This document shows, one piece after another, positions 35,210 through 40,116 of a stretch of 40,116 nucleotides of DNA; position 1 is the first letter of the stretch; each line of letters starts with the position of its first letter. Source of the DNA: Caryophanales bacterium (GTDB lineage Bacteria > Bacillota_I > Bacilli_A > RF39 > UBA660); assembly GCA_016288635.1 (NCBI GenBank), contig JAEEKZ010000050.1, positions 1 through 40,116 on the forward strand, written 5' to 3'. The translations under genes were made by a program, and so were the position numbers. A model generated the notes under the pieces. The model searched no databases. It saw only the letters and a program-made list of their open reading frames with translations, and was not told the DNA's origin.

Positions 35210-36032
35210 AACACTCCTCTAAAATAATTAAATAATCTTCATATCTTTCTTTTTTCACTAAACCATCTAATACAGCTTTATGTAAATTGCAATTGTCTTT
35301 ATGAACGCAATCTCTGAACTGACATGGATATTTACTAAATTCAACGAAGTAATGTCTTAATTCAGTTGGTTCTATCTTGTTAATATCTAATGCACTAAAT
35401 CCCGGAGTATCCATGATACGCACTTTATTAACAACATGTATCTCAACATTTCTTGTTGTATGTACACCACGTCCCAGGCTTTCACTAACGGCCTTCGTTT
35501 CAATGTTTTTAGTCTCATCAAGCATATTAATCAAAGTTGACTTTCCTGCGCCTGATTGGCCTATTAAAACGACTGTTTTATTTTCTAAATACTTTAAAAT
35601 ATTCTCTTTATCAGAATTGGCAAACACTTTATAGCCAATAGATTGATAATAATCCATGGTTTCTTTAACATCTTTTAGTTCATTATCATTTAATAGGTCT
35701 AGTTTGCTAAATATTAAAACAGGTTCTACTCCATTACTTTCACATAATACTATTTGCTTATCCAATAATAATAAAGATAAAGCCGGTATTTGAGTACTAG
35801 TTACAATTATTCCGGCATCAATATTTGATACTCTTGGCCTTTCTAGTTCATTAGTTCTTTCTAATATGTCTTCAATAATCTTTGTTTCAGGATTAATAAT
35901 TACTCTATCACCGACTAAAGGAGTAAGCTTATCTAATCTAAACTTACCCCTTGGTTGGCATGTAATTATTTCATTATCGACTAAACAATCATATTGATTA
36001 CTTATATTTTTTACGATAATTCCATTTTTCAT
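35181..36032 (-). CDS. rsgA: Ribosome small-subunit-dependent GTPase RsgA
   Basis: GQSGAGKSTLINML, DTPGFS, Zn-binding CQFRDCVHKDNCNLHKA; operon context. Confidence 0.94.
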   Translation of the reverse strand: MKNGIIVKNISNQYDCLVDNEIITCQPRGKFRLDKLTPLVGDRVIINPETKIIEDILERTNELERPRVSNIDAGIIVTSTQIPALSLLLLDKQIVLCESNGVEPVLIFSKLDLLNDNELKDVKETMDYYQSIGYKVFANSDKENILKYLENKTVVLIGQSGAGKSTLINMLDETKNIETKAVSESLGRGVHTTRNVEIHVVNKVRIMDTPGFSALDINKIEPTELRHYFVEFSKYPCQFRDCVHKDNCNLHKAVLDGLVKKERYEDYLIILEECYESRSKLFK

Positions 36033-37963
36033 TAAAAATCATTCTCATCTTCAGCAGGTACGTCATCTGCATTTACATCCGGATCAACATCTCCAGTTGG
36101 ATCATTAACCAAATTGATATAAATCTTAATGGTTAACGCTGGGTTAACTGTTGTTCCCTCAATAACGTTTTGCTTATAGATTGCACCTTCTTCATATTCT
36201 TCGAGAACTTGTGTTACATAATTAATTTGTAGTTTATCGACAGGAACATCGTTTTGATAACACCATTCTTTAATATCATCAATAGAATATCCTTTAGTAA
36301 AGTCAGGATACTTATTAATTACTTTAGGTAACTCAAATTTAATCGTATCTCCAGCTTCTAGATATGTTCCAGGATCTCTATTTTGACCAACAATAGTTCC
36401 TTCTTCAGCTTTCTTATCTTTATTAAGTTCTACATAAGTATAAGTAACAACTATTCCTTTAGCTTCAAGACTACCTTTTACTTCATTGTAATTCTTACCA
36501 GTGTAATCTATTACTTCAATTTGGCTAGATCCTGTTGATACATATAATGTTACTTCATAGCCCTTCTTACGTTTTAATCCTGCAGCAGGATTTGTCTTTA
36601 TAACATGGTCTTCCTCAACTTTTGAACTTGCTTGGTTAATTTGTTTATCAGAAACCATAAAGCCAGCATCTTGTAAAATTTGTATTGCTTCTGAGGCTTT
36701 CTTATTAGTTACATCTGGAATATACGCTTGCTTAGAAGCATTTATTCTAGGTATTAAGACAACAATTGAAGTAATTAAAACAACGATTGTTGTAAAGATA
36801 CTAAGTAATACTACTAAGATTTTATTTTGCTTCTTATTTTCATTTCTAAATAATCTTTTAGCAATTAGCTTTTGATCTTCTTCTGTTAGAGTATTAGTTA
36901 ACTCCTCAATACGAAGTTCTTCAGCTTCTTCAATTTCTTTCTTAGTCTTTTTCTTTTCTTTTGGCGGCTTCTTTGCGGCTTTTTCAGCAGCTTTTTCCGC
37001 TTTTTTAGCTTCTTTTTCCATTTTTTTCTTTTCTTTTGGATCCATATCATCCTCAAGTTTATCTTCTGGAACTTTTAAAGTTTTATCTGTAAATCCTGTT
37101 TCAGGATATTTTAAAACTATTTTAGCTTCATGCTCTCTTGATTCATCTAAGCATGTCTTTAAATCCTCATGCATTTCTCTTGCATCAGTATATCTATTCT
37201 TAGGATTCTTTGCAGTAGCTCTAATAATGATATTTTCTAATGCTTGAGGTACTGTAGAGATTTCTTCTCTTACAGATGGCATAGGCTCTTTTAAGTGTTT
37301 TAGAGCTATTTCTACGGCATTATCACCTTTAAATGGTAATTTGCCTGTTAATAACTCATACATCATTATACCGATTGAATAAACATCGCTTTGTAACGTT
37401 GCCTTTTCACCACTTGCTTGTTCAGGAGGTAAATAATGAACACTACCCATGACTGAATTTGTTTGTGTCAATTGAGTTGAATTTAAGGCAACTGCAATAC
37501 CAAAGTCAGTAATTTTAACTAAGCCATTATCTAACATTAAGATATTTTGTGGTTTAATATCTCTATGAATTATATAGGAATCATGAGCAACACTTAACCC
37601 ATTAGTTATTTGTAGTGCTATATCAACAACTTCACTAACTGTTAATTTGCCACGTTTTCTTAGTATTTGTTTTAAATGCTTTCCTTCAATATATTCCATG
37701 ACAATGTAGTATTCGCCATTATCTTCACCAACATCATATACTTCAACAATATTAGGATTAGATAAACTAGATGCTGCTAGTGCTTCTCTTCTGAAACGTC
37801 TAACAAACTTTTCATCTGTTGCTAGATCTCCCCTTAGGACTTTAACAGCAACATTTCTATCCAATATTACATCGTAAGCTAGGTAGACATTTGCCATTCC
37901 ACCTTCGCCAATCGACTTGATTATTTGGTATCTATCACTAATTTTTTGACCCTTCATTATCAT
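36032..37963 (-). CDS. prkC: PASTA-domain Ser/Thr protein kinase
   Basis: GEGGMANVYLAYD, IIHRDIKPQNIL, TDFGIA; TM; PASTA repeats in ectodomain; K/E/A-rich linker. Confidence 0.95.
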   Translation of the reverse strand: MIMKGQKISDRYQIIKSIGEGGMANVYLAYDVILDRNVAVKVLRGDLATDEKFVRRFRREALAASSLSNPNIVEVYDVGEDNGEYYIVMEYIEGKHLKQILRKRGKLTVSEVVDIALQITNGLSVAHDSYIIHRDIKPQNILMLDNGLVKITDFGIAVALNSTQLTQTNSVMGSVHYLPPEQASGEKATLQSDVYSIGIMMYELLTGKLPFKGDNAVEIALKHLKEPMPSVREEISTVPQALENIIIRATAKNPKNRYTDAREMHEDLKTCLDESREHEAKIVLKYPETGFTDKTLKVPEDKLEDDMDPKEKKKMEKEAKKAEKAAEKAAKKPPKEKKKTKKEIEEAEELRIEELTNTLTEEDQKLIAKRLFRNENKKQNKILVVLLSIFTTIVVLITSIVVLIPRINASKQAYIPDVTNKKASEAIQILQDAGFMVSDKQINQASSKVEEDHVIKTNPAAGLKRKKGYEVTLYVSTGSSQIEVIDYTGKNYNEVKGSLEAKGIVVTYTYVELNKDKKAEEGTIVGQNRDPGTYLEAGDTIKFELPKVINKYPDFTKGYSIDDIKEWCYQNDVPVDKLQINYVTQVLEEYEEGAIYKQNVIEGTTVNPALTIKIYINLVNDPTGDVDPDVNADDVPAEDENDF

Positions 37964-38718
37964 TTGCTTTCATCACCCTCAATAAATAAGCAAGCTATTG
38001 AAATGTTATCATTCTTATTTGTTTCTGTGCCTCTAGCTTTGCATTTTTTTATTAATTTACCAACCTTACCCTCTACGCTTAATTTATTATCATTTAATAC
38101 TCTTTCGATTTGATCATCAGATAACATATCTGTTAAGCCATCGCTACATAATAATATTGCATCACCGATTTCAACGTCTTTTAAATCGATTTCGCCACTA
38201 TCGCCAATATTACCAAGTGCTCTTGTTACGCAATGCTTTTTTGGATGAGCTTTAGCTTCTTCTTCAGATATTTCACCACTCTCAACTAAGTATCTTACAA
38301 AGTTATGTGGTTTAGTTACTGGATATAATTTTTCATTCTTTAATACATATGCCATTGAATCACCAACATTTCCCACCAAAAGGAAATCTTTGGTTAAAAT
38401 AGCAATTACAATAGTTGTAGCCATTGATTCAGCATCTTTATGGTTTTCTGCATACTCTCTTATCTTAGCATGTGCTTTCTTAACATTCTCACTGATCCAG
38501 TTAACAGCTTCATCTCTTGTTCCAACACTAACCAATCTAGTAAATTCTCTTCCCATATGTGTTAATACGATTGATGAAGCAACTTCTCCTTTGTTGTAGC
38601 CACCCAATCCGTCTGCAACTAACATCATATGTTCGCCAGACTTATTTGATAATATGCAAACACTATCTTCATTAAGTGTTCTATCACCATCATCTGTTGC
38701 ATAAAAAGACTTAATCAT
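37960..38718 (-). CDS. stp: PP2C-family Ser/Thr phosphatase
   Basis: DGDRTLNEDSV, LVADGLGGYNKGE, VGNVGDSMAYV, LLCSDGLTDML; ATGA overlap with prkC. Confidence 0.94.
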   Translation of the reverse strand: MIKSFYATDDGDRTLNEDSVCILSNKSGEHMMLVADGLGGYNKGEVASSIVLTHMGREFTRLVSVGTRDEAVNWISENVKKAHAKIREYAENHKDAESMATTIVIAILTKDFLLVGNVGDSMAYVLKNEKLYPVTKPHNFVRYLVESGEISEEEAKAHPKKHCVTRALGNIGDSGEIDLKDVEIGDAILLCSDGLTDMLSDDQIERVLNDNKLSVEGKVGKLIKKCKARGTETNKNDNISIACLFIEGDESK

Positions 38719-39736
38719 TTAAATCACCTTCATACTTGCTTCTTAATTGACCACATGCCGCGGAAATCTTTCCGCCAAACTCTCTTCTTACAGTTACATT
38801 AATACCTTGCTTTTTTAAGGTATCATAGAACATGTCGATTGACTTACTTTTCTCAAAATCATTGGCATTTGTTTCATTGTAAGGGATTAAGTTTACATAC
38901 GCATTTAATCCTTTAAGTAAATTTGCTAATTCAAGTGCACATTCTTTACTATCATTAACTGCATTAAGCATAACATATTCAATGGTTATTCGTCTACCTG
39001 TTTTAGTGATATACGCTTTAATTTCGTCAATAAGTTTACTCAAATTATACACTTTGTTTATTGGCATTAATTTACTTCGCAAATCATTATTTGGTGCATG
39101 TAATGAAATAGCTAAATTAACTTGGAATGGTAACTCACCGAATTCTTTGATTTTAGGTATTATTCCACAGGTTGATACCGTTATGTGTCTTGAACCCATT
39201 CCTATACCCTTTGGTTCATTCATGATAGTTATGAATTTAACCACATTATCAAAGTTATCAAATGGTTCACCTATTCCCATCATTACGATGCTATCTATTT
39301 TTTGACCTATATATTTTTCAATTAATAATATTTGTTCTACGATTTCATAGGCTTCTAAGTTTCTTTTCTTGCCAAATCTACCTGATTCGCAAAATGCACA
39401 GTGCATATTGCAACCAACTTGACTTGATACGCAAACACTTAGCCCATAATCGTGATACATTAATACAGCCTCGATATGCTCTCCATCCGTTAATTCAAAT
39501 AAGAACTTCTTAGTTAACTTATCTTCCTCAACATTAATGATCTTTATCCAGTCAAATTGAAAGTTTTTTTCTAATACCTCAATTGATTTATTAGAGATAT
39601 TGCTCATCTCTTTAAATGAAAAAATACGATGCTTATAAATCCACTCATAAATTTGAGTAGCCTTAAACTTTTTTTCACCCAACTGAACAAGTTCATTCTC
39701 GAGTTCTAATTTTGTGTAATTCATTATATTATTCAT
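38711..39736 (-). CDS. rlmN: 23S rRNA (adenine2503-C2)-methyltransferase
   Basis: CNMHCAFC radical-SAM motif, MMGIGEPFDN, GGKISAACGQL. Confidence 0.95.
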   Translation of the reverse strand: MNNIMNYTKLELENELVQLGEKKFKATQIYEWIYKHRIFSFKEMSNISNKSIEVLEKNFQFDWIKIINVEEDKLTKKFLFELTDGEHIEAVLMYHDYGLSVCVSSQVGCNMHCAFCESGRFGKKRNLEAYEIVEQILLIEKYIGQKIDSIVMMGIGEPFDNFDNVVKFITIMNEPKGIGMGSRHITVSTCGIIPKIKEFGELPFQVNLAISLHAPNNDLRSKLMPINKVYNLSKLIDEIKAYITKTGRRITIEYVMLNAVNDSKECALELANLLKGLNAYVNLIPYNETNANDFEKSKSIDMFYDTLKKQGINVTVRREFGGKISAACGQLRSKYEGDLND

Positions 39737-39792
39737 AATAGTATTTTATCAAATTTTCTAATATTTTTCCATAGTTTAGAAGAATTAAAAAA

Positions 39793-39809
39793 AAGCCTTT
39801 AAAAGGCTT
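39793..39809 (-). terminator. tRNA cluster terminator
   Basis: AAGCCTTTTAAAGGCTT followed by T run on minus strand. Confidence 0.7.
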
Positions 39810-39819
39810 ATTTTTAAAA

Positions 39820-39895
39820 TGGTGTCCTGTACGCGATTTGAACGCGTGACCCTTTGATTAAAAGTCAAATGCTCTACCTACTGAGCTAACAGGAC
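39820..39895 (-). tRNA. tRNA-Lys(TTT)
   Basis: GTCCTGT acceptor, anticodon loop CTTTTAA, encoded CCA. Confidence 0.95.
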
Positions 39896-39907
39896 ATACT
39901 ATAAAAT

Positions 39908-39983
39908 TGGCTGTCTCGGATGGATTCGAACCATCGGAATGTCAGAGTCAAAGTCTGATGCCTTACCACTTGGCTACGAGACA
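39908..39983 (-). tRNA. tRNA-Gln(TTG)
   Basis: TGTCTCG acceptor, anticodon loop CTTTGAC, encoded CCA. Confidence 0.95.
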
Positions 39984-39988
39984 ATAAG

Positions 39989-40072
39989 TGGTGGAGGGAC
40001 ATAGATTTGAACTATGGAACCCGAAGGAACAGATTTACAGTCTGCCGCGTTTGACCACTTCGCTATCCCTCC
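39989..40072 (-). tRNA. tRNA-Tyr(GTA)
   Basis: GGAGGGA acceptor, anticodon loop CTGTAAA, long variable arm, encoded CCA. Confidence 0.95.
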
Positions 40073-40079
40073 ATAAAAA

Positions 40080-40116
40080 TGGTGCCGACAGAGGGAATCG
40101 AACCCCCAACCTACTG
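40080..40116 (-). tRNA. tRNA, 3' part only (probably Thr)
   Basis: 3' half CAGTAGGTTGGGGGTTCGATTCCCTCTGTCGGCACCA; anticodon lies outside the window, identity from similarity to Bacillota tRNA-Thr only. Confidence 0.75.

Noticed and set aside
37960-37968. Possible TGA=Trp recoding (Mollicutes-type code)
   Set aside because: The stp gene ends at TGA in a normal ATGA overlap with prkC, Trp is encoded by TGG throughout, and proteins are full length with the standard code. Not fully decisive because TAA follows one codon later.
1-40116. Defence island, prophage or integrative element
   Set aside because: No integrase, transposase, phage structural, restriction or CRISPR genes recognised; tRNA genes show no flanking integrase or obvious attachment repeats.

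Overview
AT-rich (low-GC) window from a walled Bacillota-type chromosome, almost entirely coding and mostly on the minus strand. Housekeeping backbone: comEC(partial)-comEA, an L,D-transpeptidase, rlmD-like 23S rRNA methyltransferase, a YibE/F pair, nrdD, rpe-rsgA-prkC-stp-rlmN, and 7 tRNAs (one cut by the window edge). Accessory or poorly characterised parts: (i) a six-gene minus-strand operon at 3.6-10.8 kb: membrane protein, SBP-VWA fusion, XpaC-like, membrane-anchored SBP, TelA, CbbX/SpoVK-type AAA+ with an apparent eroded N-terminal AAA copy; (ii) an orphan RsgI-like membrane protein with about ten Cys-pair modules; (iii) a 16-22.4 kb run of divergent nucleotide/phosphate enzymes, several with substituted catalytic signature residues; (iv) a divergent sortase B / putative sortase substrate pair, the sortase carrying a large N-terminal cytoplasmic domain; (v) the observation I rate highest: the class III ribonucleotide reductase NrdD lacks its glycyl-radical C-terminus, which is encoded by a separate 59-aa ORF (31843-32022, absent from the supplied ORF track) in the same frame, just after an in-frame TAA and with its own ribosome-binding site. 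No CRISPR array, rRNA, transposase or phage genes were seen. All family calls are from motif recognition by eye; no searches were run.
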